Below, piece after piece: positions 1 to 8,615 of a DNA stretch of 64,000 nucleotides. Position numbers and translations under genes: made by a program. How positions within the stretch are numbered: position 1 is the stretch's first letter; each line of letters opens with the position of its first letter. The notes below the pieces were generated by a model. It saw nothing but the letters and a program-made list of their open reading frames with translations. It had not been told where the DNA came from and did not search any database. The stretch is from Variovorax saccharolyticus (GTDB taxonomy: Bacteria; Pseudomonadota; Gammaproteobacteria; Burkholderiales; Burkholderiaceae_C), in the NCBI RefSeq assembly GCF_030316765.1, contig NZ_JASZYT010000003.1, forward strand, positions 614,194 to 678,193. Reading direction: 5' to 3'.

Positions 1-588
1 CTGGGCCGGCTCTGGCTGGCGCGGGGCAAGGCGCGCGTGCGTGCCGGCGTGACGGTCGTCGTCGGCGTGCTGCTCATTGCGGTGCTGCTCTATGCCTTCA
101 GCGGCGCGATCGAGAACACCAGCCAGCGCTTCGAACAGGCGGCGGCCGACGAGGGTTTCTGGGGCCGGCTGCTCATGACCTTCATCGGCGAGGCCCACGT
201 CTACGACAACTTCAGCTGGCTCGGCCAGGGGATCGGCCTGGGCTCCAACCTGGCGGGCTACGTGCGCACCGGCAGCCAGGCCTTCACGATCGCGGAGATC
301 GAAGCCGGCCGGATCCTGCTGGAAGGCGGCTTGATCGGCTATGCCTTCACGGCGCTGAAGGTGGTCGTCATCGTGGTCTGCATTGGCAAGAGCCTGCGCC
401 TGGCCTACCGGCTGCAATCGCCTTATCCGCTGCTGCTGTGGCTGAGCGTGGCGGTCGCGCTGCTCACCTGGCCGGCCATCGGCCAGCTCTCGGCGCACGG
501 GCTGCTGGGCCTCATCCTGGCCTTCGGATTGCTCGTCTTCAGGCACCCGACGACCGAGTTCTTTCCTCCTCGCAAGCCATCGACGTGA
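1..588 (+). CDS. Exopolysaccharide polymerase/ligase-like membrane protein, 3' part only
   Basis: The reading frame is open from base 1, so the gene begins upstream and only its last 195 residues are seen. They contain at least three hydrophobic segments (about residues 18-32, 115-132 and 140-180). Between the first two lies a polar loop with the motif GQGIGLGSNLA, of the kind seen in the large periplasmic loop of O-antigen ligases and Wzy-type polymerases. Its place directly upstream of two glycosyltransferases, with a GTGA overlap to the first, supports a role in polymerising or ligating lipid-linked exopolysaccharide units in the inner membrane. The exact family cannot be settled from the C-terminal part. 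A flippase or another polytopic protein of the cluster is possible. Confidence 0.6.
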   Translation: MGRLWLARGKARVRAGVTVVVGVLLIAVLLYAFSGAIENTSQRFEQAAADEGFWGRLLMTFIGEAHVYDNFSWLGQGIGLGSNLAGYVRTGSQAFTIAEIEAGRILLEGGLIGYAFTALKVVVIVVCIGKSLRLAYRLQSPYPLLLWLSVAVALLTWPAIGQLSAHGLLGLILAFGLLVFRHPTTEFFPPRKPST

Positions 589-1805
589 GACTGCTCCACC
601 TGATCCCTTCGGTCGACCCCCGGGGCGGCGGCCCGATCGAAGGCGTGCTGCGCATCCATGAAGCGCTCGTCGGCCTCGGCCACGACAGCGAGTTGCTGAG
701 CCTGGACGACCCATCCTCGGCCAGCGTGCGCGAATGCCCGGCACCGGTCCACGCGCTGGGTCCGTCGCGCACCAGCTACGGCTACACGCCGCTGGTGGTC
801 GAATGGCTGCGCGAACACGCGACCGGCTACGACGCGGTGATCGTCAATGGCCTGTGGCAGTACACCGGCTTTGCCGCGTGGCGCGCCCTGCGCGCATCGC
901 CCACGCCCTACTTCGTCTACACGCACGGCATGCTCGATCCGTGGTTCAAGCGGCGCTATCCGCTGAAGCACCTCAAGAAGTGGCTCTACTGGCCATGGGG
1001 CGAGTACCGGGTGCTGCGCGATGCGGCCGCGGTGATCTTCACCTGCGAGGAGGAGCGTCTGCTCGCCCGCCGGTCCTTCTGGCTCTATCGCGCGCGCGAA
1101 GTCGTGGGCTCCTACGGCACCTCCGAGCCGCCGTCGGACGCAGCGGCCCTGACCGAAGCCTTCCTGGCCCGGTTTCCCGAGCTTCGGGGCAAGCGGGCGC
1201 TGCTCTATCTGGGGCGCATCCACGAGAAGAAGGGCGGCGATCTCCTGGTCGATGCCTTCGCCCGCGTCGCCGGCGCGGAGCCCGACCTGCGGCTCGTGAT
1301 GGCCGGTCCGGGCGAAGAAGCGCTGGTGCGGCAACTCAAGCACCGCGCCGACGAACTCGGCATCGCGAACCGCATCACCTGGACCGGGATGCTGCAGGGC
1401 GACCTCAAGTGGGGCGCCTTTCACGCGGCGGATGTGTTCTGCCTGCCCTCCCACCAGGAGAACTTCGGCATCGCCGTGGTGGAAGCCCTGGCCTGCGGCA
1501 AGCCCACCCTGCTGAGCGACAAGGTCAACATCTGGCGCGAGATCGAGCAGGACGGCGCCGGCATCGTGGCCTCCGACACGCTGGCCGGCACGATCGAGAC
1601 GCTGCAGCGCTGGCTGGCGCTGGCGCCAGCCGAAGCCGACGCGATGCGCACGGCCGCGCGGCGCTCGTTCCGGCAGCGCTTCCAGGTCGGCGAGGTGGCG
1701 GAAAAGCTGCTGCGGATCGTCAGCGAGAACGCGCCGGCGCTCGACGCCTCGGCGCCGTCGAAGAAACGCCGGAACGGTACCGGAATGCTGCCCGAGGGCC
1801 AATGA
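585..1805 (+). CDS. Glycosyltransferase, GT4-type (GT-B fold)
   Basis: A 406-residue protein that probably transfers a sugar from a nucleotide-sugar donor to a lipid-linked exopolysaccharide intermediate at the cytoplasmic face. The N-terminal half carries PRGGGPIEGVLR, a glycine-rich acceptor-side loop. The C-terminal half has the GT4 features LLYLGRIHEKKGGDLLVDAF and, further on, PSHQENFGIAVVEALACGKP, whose glutamates bind the donor. I chose the GTG at 585 because it overlaps the preceding stop in a GTGA. The frame remains open upstream to 438, but that part only shadows the preceding gene. It overlaps the next glycosyltransferase by ATGA, so the three genes are translationally coupled. Donor and acceptor sugars cannot be read from sequence. 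Confidence 0.85.
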   Translation: MRLLHLIPSVDPRGGGPIEGVLRIHEALVGLGHDSELLSLDDPSSASVRECPAPVHALGPSRTSYGYTPLVVEWLREHATGYDAVIVNGLWQYTGFAAWRALRASPTPYFVYTHGMLDPWFKRRYPLKHLKKWLYWPWGEYRVLRDAAAVIFTCEEERLLARRSFWLYRAREVVGSYGTSEPPSDAAALTEAFLARFPELRGKRALLYLGRIHEKKGGDLLVDAFARVAGAEPDLRLVMAGPGEEALVRQLKHRADELGIANRITWTGMLQGDLKWGAFHAADVFCLPSHQENFGIAVVEALACGKPTLLSDKVNIWREIEQDGAGIVASDTLAGTIETLQRWLALAPAEADAMRTAARRSFRQRFQVGEVAEKLLRIVSENAPALDASAPSKKRRNGTGMLPEGQ

Positions 1806-3028
1806 AACTTCTCGTCTACGGAATCAATTTCACGCCGGAACTGACCGGCATCGGCAAGTACACAGGCGAGATGGTGGCCTGGCTCGCGGCCAGGGGGCAC
1901 GAAGTCCGGGTGGTGACGGCACCGCCCTACTATCCGGACTGGGCGGTCTGGCCGGGCTACAAGGGCTCGCGCTACACCCGGGAAGACTGGAACGGCGCCA
2001 CCGTCTTCCGGACGCCGCTGTGGGTACCGCGCAAGGTGACGGGATTGAAAAGGCTGGTCCACCTGGCCAGCTTCGCGCTGTCCAGCATTCCCGCCCTGCT
2101 CGCGCAATGGCGCTGGAAGCCCGACGTGGTGTGGGTCACCGAGCCGCCGCTGTTCTGCACGCCGGCGGCGCTGGCCTTCGCGCGCCTGCGTTCGGCGAAG
2201 GCATGGCTGCACATCCAGGACTACGAGGTCGACGCCGCCTTCGAACTGGGCCTGCTCAAGGGGGCTCGCGTGCGCGCCTTCGTCGCCGCCGTCGAACGCG
2301 GCCTGATGCGCCGCTTCGACCGCATCTCGACCATTTCCCTGCGCATGATGGAGCGCGCCCGCAGCAAAGGCACCGACGACGCGCGGCTGGTCTCGCTGCC
2401 GAACTGGGCCGACGTGAAGGCCGTGCAGCCGCTGCGCACTGCGAGCCCCTATCGCGCCGAACTGGGCATCCGCCCGGATGCAGTGGTGGCCCTCTATTCC
2501 GGCAACATGGGTGCCAAGCAGGGCCTCGAACTGCTGGCCGAGATGGCGCATCTGCTGCAAGGGCAGCCCGACCTGGAGTTCGTCTTCTGCGGCAACGGCG
2601 CCGGCCGCGCCGACCTGATGCAGCGCTGCGAGAAGCTGGCGAACGTGCGCTTCCTCGACCTGCAGCCGGTCGAGCGCCTGGGCGACCTGCTGGGCCTTGC
2701 CGACATCCATCTGCTGCCGCAGCGCGCGGACGCCGCCGATCTCGTGATGCCCTCCAAGCTCACCGGCATGCTCAGCAGCGGCCGCCCGGTGGTCGCCGGC
2801 GCGCGGCCCGAAACCGAACTCGGCAAGGTCGCCTCGCAATGCGGCATCGCCGTCGCTCCGGACGACGCCCGCGCTTTTGCCGATGCCGTGCTCAAGCTGG
2901 CCTCCGACCCCGCCTTGCGCCGCGACCTGAGCCTGCGCGCCCGCGCCTTCGCCGAAGCCAACTTCGACCGGGACGCCGTCCTGGCGCAGTTCGAGCGCGA
3001 CCTCCAGGCCGCCTGCCGCAAGAACTGA
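1802..3028 (+). CDS. wcaI: WcaI-like glycosyltransferase (GT4 family)
   Basis: A 408-residue GT-B glycosyltransferase that resembles WcaI of colanic acid synthesis. It starts MKLLVYGINFTPELTGIGKY, the typical WcaI opening with the GIGKYTGEM acceptor loop and a following TAPPYYPDW motif. The C-terminal half has LYSGNMGAKQGLELL and the donor-binding stretch LPQRADAADLVMPSKL, then GRPVVAG. The ATG overlaps the upstream stop (ATGA). It is the last gene of the visible cluster and ends just before a bidirectional terminator. The fold and family are clear. The specific sugar (fucose in colanic acid) should not be assumed, because no GDP-fucose genes are visible in the window. Confidence 0.85.
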   Translation: MKLLVYGINFTPELTGIGKYTGEMVAWLAARGHEVRVVTAPPYYPDWAVWPGYKGSRYTREDWNGATVFRTPLWVPRKVTGLKRLVHLASFALSSIPALLAQWRWKPDVVWVTEPPLFCTPAALAFARLRSAKAWLHIQDYEVDAAFELGLLKGARVRAFVAAVERGLMRRFDRISTISLRMMERARSKGTDDARLVSLPNWADVKAVQPLRTASPYRAELGIRPDAVVALYSGNMGAKQGLELLAEMAHLLQGQPDLEFVFCGNGAGRADLMQRCEKLANVRFLDLQPVERLGDLLGLADIHLLPQRADAADLVMPSKLTGMLSSGRPVVAGARPETELGKVASQCGIAVAPDDARAFADAVLKLASDPALRRDLSLRARAFAEANFDRDAVLAQFERDLQAACRKN

Positions 3029-3073
3029 AAAGGCCGGCGAAACTCTCGACCAGGAAGCCAGCCCGCAAACGGC

Positions 3074-3100
3074 AAAAAGGCCGGCGAAGCCAGGCCTTTT
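3074..3100. terminator. Bidirectional intrinsic terminator between convergent exopolysaccharide transcripts
   Basis: An inverted repeat, AAAAAGGCC ... AGGCCTTTT, with an inner GGC-GAA-GCC stem, is flanked by an A-run on the left and a T-run on the right. It therefore gives a GC-rich hairpin followed by U residues in both directions. It lies 46 bases after the wcaI-like stop and about 107 bases beyond the wzc stop on the other strand. Confidence 0.75.
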
Positions 3101-3110
3101 GTTGGTGAAA

Positions 3111-3187
3111 CACCGCGGAACTGGCTTTGCCAGGCCGCTGGTGTTGCCCCCGGTAGGGGGTGGGCGCCCGGACACGAAGTGCCGGGC
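3111..3187. repeat. Tandem hairpin cluster, possible dispersed intergenic (REP-like) element
   Basis: Three hairpins lie in a row. At 3111-3143 a long stem pairs CACC with GGTG, GCGG with CCGC, and CTGGC with GCCAG around a TTT loop. At 3147-3160 CCCCC pairs with GGGGG. At 3166-3187 GCCCGG pairs with CCGGGC, with an inner CAC/GTG. Together with the adjacent terminator, four hairpins fill the convergent gap. From memory, similar hairpin strings occur between genes in Comamonadaceae genomes. That it is a dispersed repeat is an inference, since no second copy was noticed in this window. Confidence 0.5.
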
Positions 3188-3206
3188 AACCTGGGGGGTG
3201 AGCCGC

Positions 3207-5459
3207 CTACTGCTCTTCCGGCAGGATGCTCTCGTAGTTGTAGTTGGTGTAGCGATAGCGCCCGTACTTGTAGGCCGCATAAGCCCTGCGGCTCACGTTC
3301 ATGCCGTTGAGCAGCACACCGGTGGCCGCCTTGCCGCCCATCACGAGCCGACGGGTGCTCTCCTTGAGTTCGCCCATCGTCGACAGGTCGGCGCGCGCCA
3401 CCAGCAGCAGGGTGCCGACGTGCGTCGCGATCGTGCTCGTGTCGGCGGCGACCAGCACCGGCGGCGCATCGATGACGACCAGGTCGTATTGCTCCGACAG
3501 GCGTTCGAGGTTCGACTTGAAGGAGTCCGACACCAGCAGTTCGGCCGGGTTCGGCGGCAGCTGGCCGGTGGCCAGGAAGTCCAGGCTGGGCACCACCTGA
3601 CGGTGCACGGTCTGCTGCACCGTCAGGCTGCCGGCGATCAGTTCGGACAGGCCGCCATGGCGCTGCAGGCCGAAATACTGGTGCGTGTGGCCACGGCGCA
3701 GGTCGGCGTCGATCAGCAGGGTCCGCCTTCCGGCGGCGGCCATCAGCGCAGCGAAATTGGCGGCAACGAAGCTCTTGCCGACGCCCGGAGTTGGCCCCGT
3801 GATCAGCACGCGGTTGTTGGGCGACTCCAGCATCGCGAACTGCATCGCGGTGCGCAGGCTGCGCAGGCTCTCGACCGCGGGGTCGTCGGCCTTCTCGATC
3901 GTCAGCAGACGCACGCCGGTGGCGCCGCTCAGGCGCCGGGCCGCGATGGCCTCCTGGGCCGGACTCATCGGAATGGTCGAGAACACCGGCAGGCCGATGT
4001 CGGCCTCGACCTCGTGCGGGTCGCGGATGCGCTGCTCGATGAAGGCGTTGCGGATGAAGGCGGCACAAACGCCGAGGAACAGTCCCAGCGCCAGGGCCGC
4101 GGCCATCATGACGTTGCGATTCGGCTTGATCGGTCCCAACGGCACCACGGCCTCGTCGAGCACGCGCACGTTGCCGACCTTGCCCTCTTTCACCAGCCGC
4201 AGCTGGAGCGAGCTGTTGAGCAGCGATTGATAGAGCTCGGTGTTGACCTTGACGTCGCGCTCCATGCGCACCGCTTCCTGCTGGATCGCGGGCAGGCTCT
4301 TGATCCGCGTCTGGATGCCACCCAGATCGGCCCTCAGTGCCGCGATCTGGGCGTCCAGCGTCTGCACCATCGGGTGGCTGGACGTGAAGCGTGCCTCGAG
4401 TTCACGCCGGCGCTGCTGGGCGTCCAGCAGCTTGGTCTGCCGATCGACCGACTGCGTGATGATCTGGTTCGCCTCCTCGGTGAAGGACACCATGCCCTTC
4501 TGGTTGCGAAAGCGGTTGTAGGTCTCCTCGGCGGCCTCCATCTGGCGCTTGTACTGCGGCAGCTGGACGTCCAGGAAAGCCAGGGTCTTCTGGGCTTCGG
4601 CCGCTTTGCGTTCGATGTTCTGCTGGACGTACTGGCCGCCGACCGCATTCAGCACCTGGGCCGCGCGGTAAGGATCGACATCCTGCAGCGTCACGTTGAT
4701 GATCCCGGACGACTTGGCGCGCTCCCCCAGGCCCAAGCCCGACTGCAGCGACAGGACCGTGGGCAGCCTGGCGACGCGCCGCAGGTTGAACTCGGCGCCC
4801 GGCTTGCCGTCCAGCCTGCTCACGACCAGCTCGATGGGCCCCTCGGGCGTCTGCGCCTTCAACGGCGTGCCGACCGAGCCGACCAGTTCCTGGGCCAGCC
4901 GCGGCGAACTGAGCGCGAACTGGCCGCCGCCCTTGGCCGTCACCTTGAAGAACGTGCCTTCCATCGACTCGGGGACCTCGAACTCGGCCACCGTGATCTT
5001 TTCGGCGCCCGACACGTAGCCGGCGAAACCCATGAAACCCGGGTCCGAAAGGCCGGTCGCGCGCCGCGCCAGCCAGCCGCCGACGTAGGGAACGTAGTTC
5101 GGGCTGGCAACGACGTAGAGCTTGATCGCATCGACCGCCTTGCCCAGCACCATGCGCGAACGAATGATCTCGATCTCGGCGTTGGCCGGTGTCTTGAGGT
5201 CCACCAGCCCGCCGGCTTCGCTGAGGATGCCCTTGCCGCCGCCGTCGGTGTCCTCGACCTGGATCACCATGTTGGACTCGTAGACCGGGCGCTGCAGGAA
5301 GGCGTACACCGCGCCGCCGAGAAACACGACCAGGGTGACTAAGGCAATCAGCCACTTGTTCGCGACCAGCACCTCCAGGTAGTGGCCGAAGTCGAAATCC
5401 TCCTCGTCCGCCGTACCGAAGGAACTTGGATTGGATTTGGGAGTGAGAGAGGAATTCAT
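3207..5459 (-). CDS. wzc: Wzc-type polysaccharide co-polymerase with BY-kinase domain
   Basis: A 750-residue inner-membrane protein that controls exopolysaccharide chain length and couples it to export by cycles of tyrosine autophosphorylation. The N-terminal part has a Wzz-type domain with one membrane segment (about residues 40-60), a long periplasmic region and a second membrane segment near residue 455. The C-terminal kinase shows Walker A (GPTPGVGKS), Walker A' (LLIDADLRRG) and Walker B (LVVIDAPP). It ends in a tyrosine cluster, AYAAYKYGRYRYTNYNYE, the expected phosphorylation tail. I place the start at MNSSLTPKS because this ATG overlaps the stop of the phosphatase gene by ATGA. The order wza-wzb-wzc is the classical export operon. 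Confidence 0.93.
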   Translation of the reverse strand: MNSSLTPKSNPSSFGTADEEDFDFGHYLEVLVANKWLIALVTLVVFLGGAVYAFLQRPVYESNMVIQVEDTDGGGKGILSEAGGLVDLKTPANAEIEIIRSRMVLGKAVDAIKLYVVASPNYVPYVGGWLARRATGLSDPGFMGFAGYVSGAEKITVAEFEVPESMEGTFFKVTAKGGGQFALSSPRLAQELVGSVGTPLKAQTPEGPIELVVSRLDGKPGAEFNLRRVARLPTVLSLQSGLGLGERAKSSGIINVTLQDVDPYRAAQVLNAVGGQYVQQNIERKAAEAQKTLAFLDVQLPQYKRQMEAAEETYNRFRNQKGMVSFTEEANQIITQSVDRQTKLLDAQQRRRELEARFTSSHPMVQTLDAQIAALRADLGGIQTRIKSLPAIQQEAVRMERDVKVNTELYQSLLNSSLQLRLVKEGKVGNVRVLDEAVVPLGPIKPNRNVMMAAALALGLFLGVCAAFIRNAFIEQRIRDPHEVEADIGLPVFSTIPMSPAQEAIAARRLSGATGVRLLTIEKADDPAVESLRSLRTAMQFAMLESPNNRVLITGPTPGVGKSFVAANFAALMAAAGRRTLLIDADLRRGHTHQYFGLQRHGGLSELIAGSLTVQQTVHRQVVPSLDFLATGQLPPNPAELLVSDSFKSNLERLSEQYDLVVIDAPPVLVAADTSTIATHVGTLLLVARADLSTMGELKESTRRLVMGGKAATGVLLNGMNVSRRAYAAYKYGRYRYTNYNYESILPEEQ

Positions 5460-5902
5460 CGACTGGATACTCTTGAAATGCGTTGGAGCCACTGCCGGGT
5501 CCCGTCTTCGATGAGCGTCAGGGACCGCTCGAAGGAGGCACGGCCGGCCCGGTAGGGGTCCGGAATGTCCTGATCGCTGAACTCACAAAGACGAAACACC
5601 TTGCCGGAGGCAAACAGGTAGCGCTCTTCGACCGCGCGCCGCTGCGCGACGTCCATCACCAGGATCAGGTCGGCACGCTGGCAGGCATCGAGGCTGATCT
5701 GCCGCGCCCGGTGCCCGTCGATCGAAATGCCGCGCTGCTGCATCAGCTCACAGGCGATCGCGTCCGCAGGCTCCCCCACCAGGGCGCCGAGGCCGGCCGA
5801 CGTCACCTGCGCGTTCGGCAGCGCCGCGGCGATCAGGCCTTCGGCCATGGGGCTGCGGCAGATGTTTCCGATGCACACGACGAGAATGTTCCGGATGGTC
5901 AC
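5456..5902 (-). CDS. wzb: Low-molecular-weight protein-tyrosine phosphatase (Wzb-like)
   Basis: A 148-residue cytoplasmic phosphatase expected to dephosphorylate the tyrosine tail of the neighbouring Wzc kinase. It carries the signature VCIGNICRSPMAEG near the N-terminus (P-loop CxxxxCRS, with the catalytic Cys first). Near the C-terminus is the general-acid motif DQDIPDPYR. The GTG start (VTIRNILVVCIGN) puts the P-loop at the position normal for the family. A longer upstream reading would add a low-complexity leader with no homology features. It lies 11 bases after the wza stop and overlaps the wzc start by ATGA, so the three genes form one operon. Confidence 0.92.
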   Translation of the reverse strand: MTIRNILVVCIGNICRSPMAEGLIAAALPNAQVTSAGLGALVGEPADAIACELMQQRGISIDGHRARQISLDACQRADLILVMDVAQRRAVEERYLFASGKVFRLCEFSDQDIPDPYRAGRASFERSLTLIEDGTRQWLQRISRVSSR

Positions 5903-5913
5903 TTCGGTTGCGG

Positions 5914-7071
5914 CTAGCGGCCGGTGGCGGTAGTACCCACGGACTGGTACGTGATCGCCGTGGTGGCGGTCGGCAGGATCAGGTTCAGGACGCGGTTCCA
6001 CTGCACCAGCGGCACCGGGTCGACGTAGACCACGTCCTTCGGCCTCAGCGGGAAGCCCTCCGCCATCGCGATCGCCGTCGGCGTGCGTGCGTCGAGATGG
6101 AAGATCGACTGGCCCTGCGCCTCGTTGCGAATCACGTAGATCTGGCGCGGATTGGCGGTGGTCAGGTTGAGGCCAGCCACTTCGGTCAGGGCATCGGTCA
6201 GGCTCAGCCGGCCATTGCGCATCAGCACGCCGGTCTGCGCGGTCGTCTCGCCCATCACGGTGACTTTTCGCTCGTCGCGGCCGCGCGCATAGATCAGGTC
6301 GCCGGGGCGCAGCGGAATCCGGCTCGGGTCGATGCCGGCATCGGCCATTGCCATCAGGTCGATGGGGATCGTCTTGCCCTCTCGCGTCAGGTTGATCGCC
6401 GAACGGTCTCCGTTCGCAGTCAGCCCGCCGGCGCGATTGAGCGCCTCCGCCAAGGTCATCGGAATGTCGGAGAACAGCATCAACCCGGGCGTGCGAACCT
6501 CGCCGTCCATGAAGGCGCGCTTGCTGCGGAAGGCCTGGATGCGGACGAAAAGCTGCGGATCCTTGTAGACGCGGGACAGGCGCTTCACGAGCACGTCCTC
6601 GAGTTCCTGGACCGTCATGCCATCGACCTTCAGCGAACCGACATACGGGAAGCTCAGGTAGCCGGTGCTGGAGACGATGAAGCCGGGCGCCGGCGAGACG
6701 CTCGCGCCATCCCCGCCGCCGCCGAGGGGACTGGCACTGAACGAGATCTCGGGGTGGTCGTAGACGACGATGCCGATCACGTCGCCCGGACCGATCCGAT
6801 AGGGTCCGACCGTGCCCATCAACGCCATCACCTCGGGACTGAGCTTGGTCCGACCGACCGCCGCGCGATGCGCTGCGATCAGCGTCGGCGTGATCTCGGT
6901 CAAGGCCCCGGCCGGCGGGGGATCGATCTCGGCCGTCGAGAAGCCCGAGGGCGAGACAGCCTGCGCGGCATCATTGCTGGCCGAGCGGAAACCCGGCGCC
7001 AGCGGCGCGCAGCCCTGGACCAGCAAGCCCACCGAAGCCAGCAGCACGGCATGTAGTAATAAATGCTTCAA
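5914..7071 (-). CDS. wza: Wza-type outer-membrane polysaccharide export lipoprotein
   Basis: A 385-residue export channel subunit predicted to form the outer-membrane exit pore for exopolysaccharide. From the TTG start at 7071 the protein begins with a lipoprotein signal ending in LLVQGC, so the Cys at residue 21 would be lipidated. It then has the polysaccharide-export domain (YRIGPGDVIGIVVYDHPEIS) followed by SLBB-type domains (VRTPGLMLFSD, VMGETTAQTGVLMRNG). I prefer TTG because a GGAG lies 6 bases upstream. Starting at the ATGs at 7134 or 7131 would put about 20 polar residues before the signal peptide. Promoter signals should lie in 7072-7316, where I see no clear sigma-70 pair. Confidence 0.9.
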   Translation of the reverse strand: MKHLLLHAVLLASVGLLVQGCAPLAPGFRSASNDAAQAVSPSGFSTAEIDPPPAGALTEITPTLIAAHRAAVGRTKLSPEVMALMGTVGPYRIGPGDVIGIVVYDHPEISFSASPLGGGGDGASVSPAPGFIVSSTGYLSFPYVGSLKVDGMTVQELEDVLVKRLSRVYKDPQLFVRIQAFRSKRAFMDGEVRTPGLMLFSDIPMTLAEALNRAGGLTANGDRSAINLTREGKTIPIDLMAMADAGIDPSRIPLRPGDLIYARGRDERKVTVMGETTAQTGVLMRNGRLSLTDALTEVAGLNLTTANPRQIYVIRNEAQGQSIFHLDARTPTAIAMAEGFPLRPKDVVYVDPVPLVQWNRVLNLILPTATTAITYQSVGTTATGR

Positions 7072-7316
7072 TTGCAGCTCCGCATCGTGACCCTGAAATG
7101 AATACTTTTGCAAACAGTTACGACTGTACATCATGACAGGGGGCGACTCAAACCCTTTATTGGATTACTGCTTTCGGCTGATAAATACTTCCGCAGAACG
7201 CGCAAATAGCACGATTGCGAGCCTTCTGGAAGCAGCAAAAGCCGCAAAGTGACAGACGGACAGGTGCCTGGCGCTACGAATTCAATAGCATCCAGGCCGC
7301 ATCGGCCAACGCTTTG
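7072..7316. other. Non-coding leader upstream of wza
   Basis: This 245-base gap between the hemY stop and the wza start is visibly more AT-rich than its surroundings and should hold the wza-wzb-wzc promoter. It contains one small hairpin, GGCCG-CAT-CGGCC (7295-7307), just past the hemY stop, without a T-run. I find no convincing gene or -35/-10 pair. Confidence 0.4.
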
Positions 7317-8600
7317 TCAGGGATTTTCGGTTTGAGCCGCGCGCTTCCAGGCCGCGGAGGCCTGGTCGGCGTCATCGCGCGCTTCGGCCAGTTGGGCCAG
7401 GGCCTGCCAGGCCCTGCGATGTAGGTTGGTGTCCTGCAAGCCCAGGCCGGCCTGTGTGAGCAACTGTTGCGCCTTGCCCCACAGCTGCCGCTTCATGCAG
7501 GCCATGCCCGCCAGGTACTGGAGATTGGGGTCGCGCGGATTGTTCCGTTGCGCGGATTCGATGCGCGCCAGCCAGTCGGCGTCGACCGAATCGAGGCCGG
7601 CCTCCAGGGCCCGCACCAGTTTCACGCGCAGGGATTCGCCCAGGCTCTGCGGCTGCTCGACCATCCGGTCCCAGATCGGCAGCAGCCAGGCGCGCGCCAG
7701 CGTGAGGTCGCCGCGCAGCGCCACCATGCGCTGTGCGGCGTGGATCGCGACCTCGGGCATTTCGCGCTCGGAGCTTTCGAACTCGCTCCAGGCACGCAGC
7801 AGCTGGGCCGGATCGTGGGCACCCGACAGCAGTTCGGTGGCCAGCCCGCGCACGATGCTCTGCGCCGCGGCATCGGAGAAAGCCCGGTGCTTGGCCAACA
7901 GCCGCGCGGTCTCGAGCGCCTCGAGCGTGCGCCGGTCCTGGCGCGCGGCCTTGAGCCGAAGCCGCAAGGCCAGCGTGCGCCGCTGCGCGCCCTGCGGCAG
8001 TTCCGCAAGCCGCGCCAGGGCCGCCGGCGCATCGCGGTCGTCGAGCGCCCAGCGGGCGGCACGCAGCTGCACGCCCTCGCGGGTTTCCGGCGCCACCATC
8101 GCAGCGCGCTCGGAGCTCTCGTTGAGCGCCTGCTGAAGATGCGCATCGCGCGCCGGCCGATCCTGCAGCGCTTGCGCGCTCTCGGCCGCCAGCAGGTGCG
8201 CCAGCACGCGCACCTGGAGCGCCTGCGGCAACCGGGCATCGAGCGCGGCCAGCCGCCGCTCCTGCACCAGCGCCGATTGCGCCGCCTTTCGCGCCCGCGA
8301 GAAGCGCCCGGCCAGCAGTTGCGCCGCGGCGTCGAGCAGCGCCGAATGCAGCGCCCGCTCCTTTTGCTGCAGCCGCCATTGGCGCGCCTGCTTGGGCAGC
8401 GAGAACAGGGCCGAGAAGCCGCGCAGCGCCAGGTGCAGAAACACGAAGACGGCCAGCAGCAGCACCAGCACCAGGTTCAGCGACAGATCGACCCGCCAGG
8501 GCGGCCAGAAGACGGTGATCGTGCCCTGGTTGTTGCCGGCGAACAGCGCCACCGCGGCCGCGATGCCGAACAGGGCGAGGAACCAGAGGACGGCGCGCAT
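7317..8600 (-). CDS. hemY: HemY-type protein, heme biosynthesis-associated
   Basis: A 427-residue inner-membrane protein of the proteobacterial HemY family, an accessory factor of the late heme pathway whose biochemical role is not settled. Two N-terminal membrane segments are seen (MRAVLWFLALFGIAAAVAL and about residues 38-60 around LVLVLLLAVFVFLHLAL). A long soluble alpha-helical region of TPR-like repeats follows, rich in Ala, Leu and Arg. It is the last gene of hemC-hemD-hemX-hemY and starts 15 bases after the hemX stop. It should not be confused with protoporphyrinogen oxidase, which carries the same symbol in Bacillus. Confidence 0.9.
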   Translation of the reverse strand: MRAVLWFLALFGIAAAVALFAGNNQGTITVFWPPWRVDLSLNLVLVLLLAVFVFLHLALRGFSALFSLPKQARQWRLQQKERALHSALLDAAAQLLAGRFSRARKAAQSALVQERRLAALDARLPQALQVRVLAHLLAAESAQALQDRPARDAHLQQALNESSERAAMVAPETREGVQLRAARWALDDRDAPAALARLAELPQGAQRRTLALRLRLKAARQDRRTLEALETARLLAKHRAFSDAAAQSIVRGLATELLSGAHDPAQLLRAWSEFESSEREMPEVAIHAAQRMVALRGDLTLARAWLLPIWDRMVEQPQSLGESLRVKLVRALEAGLDSVDADWLARIESAQRNNPRDPNLQYLAGMACMKRQLWGKAQQLLTQAGLGLQDTNLHRRAWQALAQLAEARDDADQASAAWKRAAQTENP

Positions 8601-8615
8601 GGCTTCGGGCCCGCC

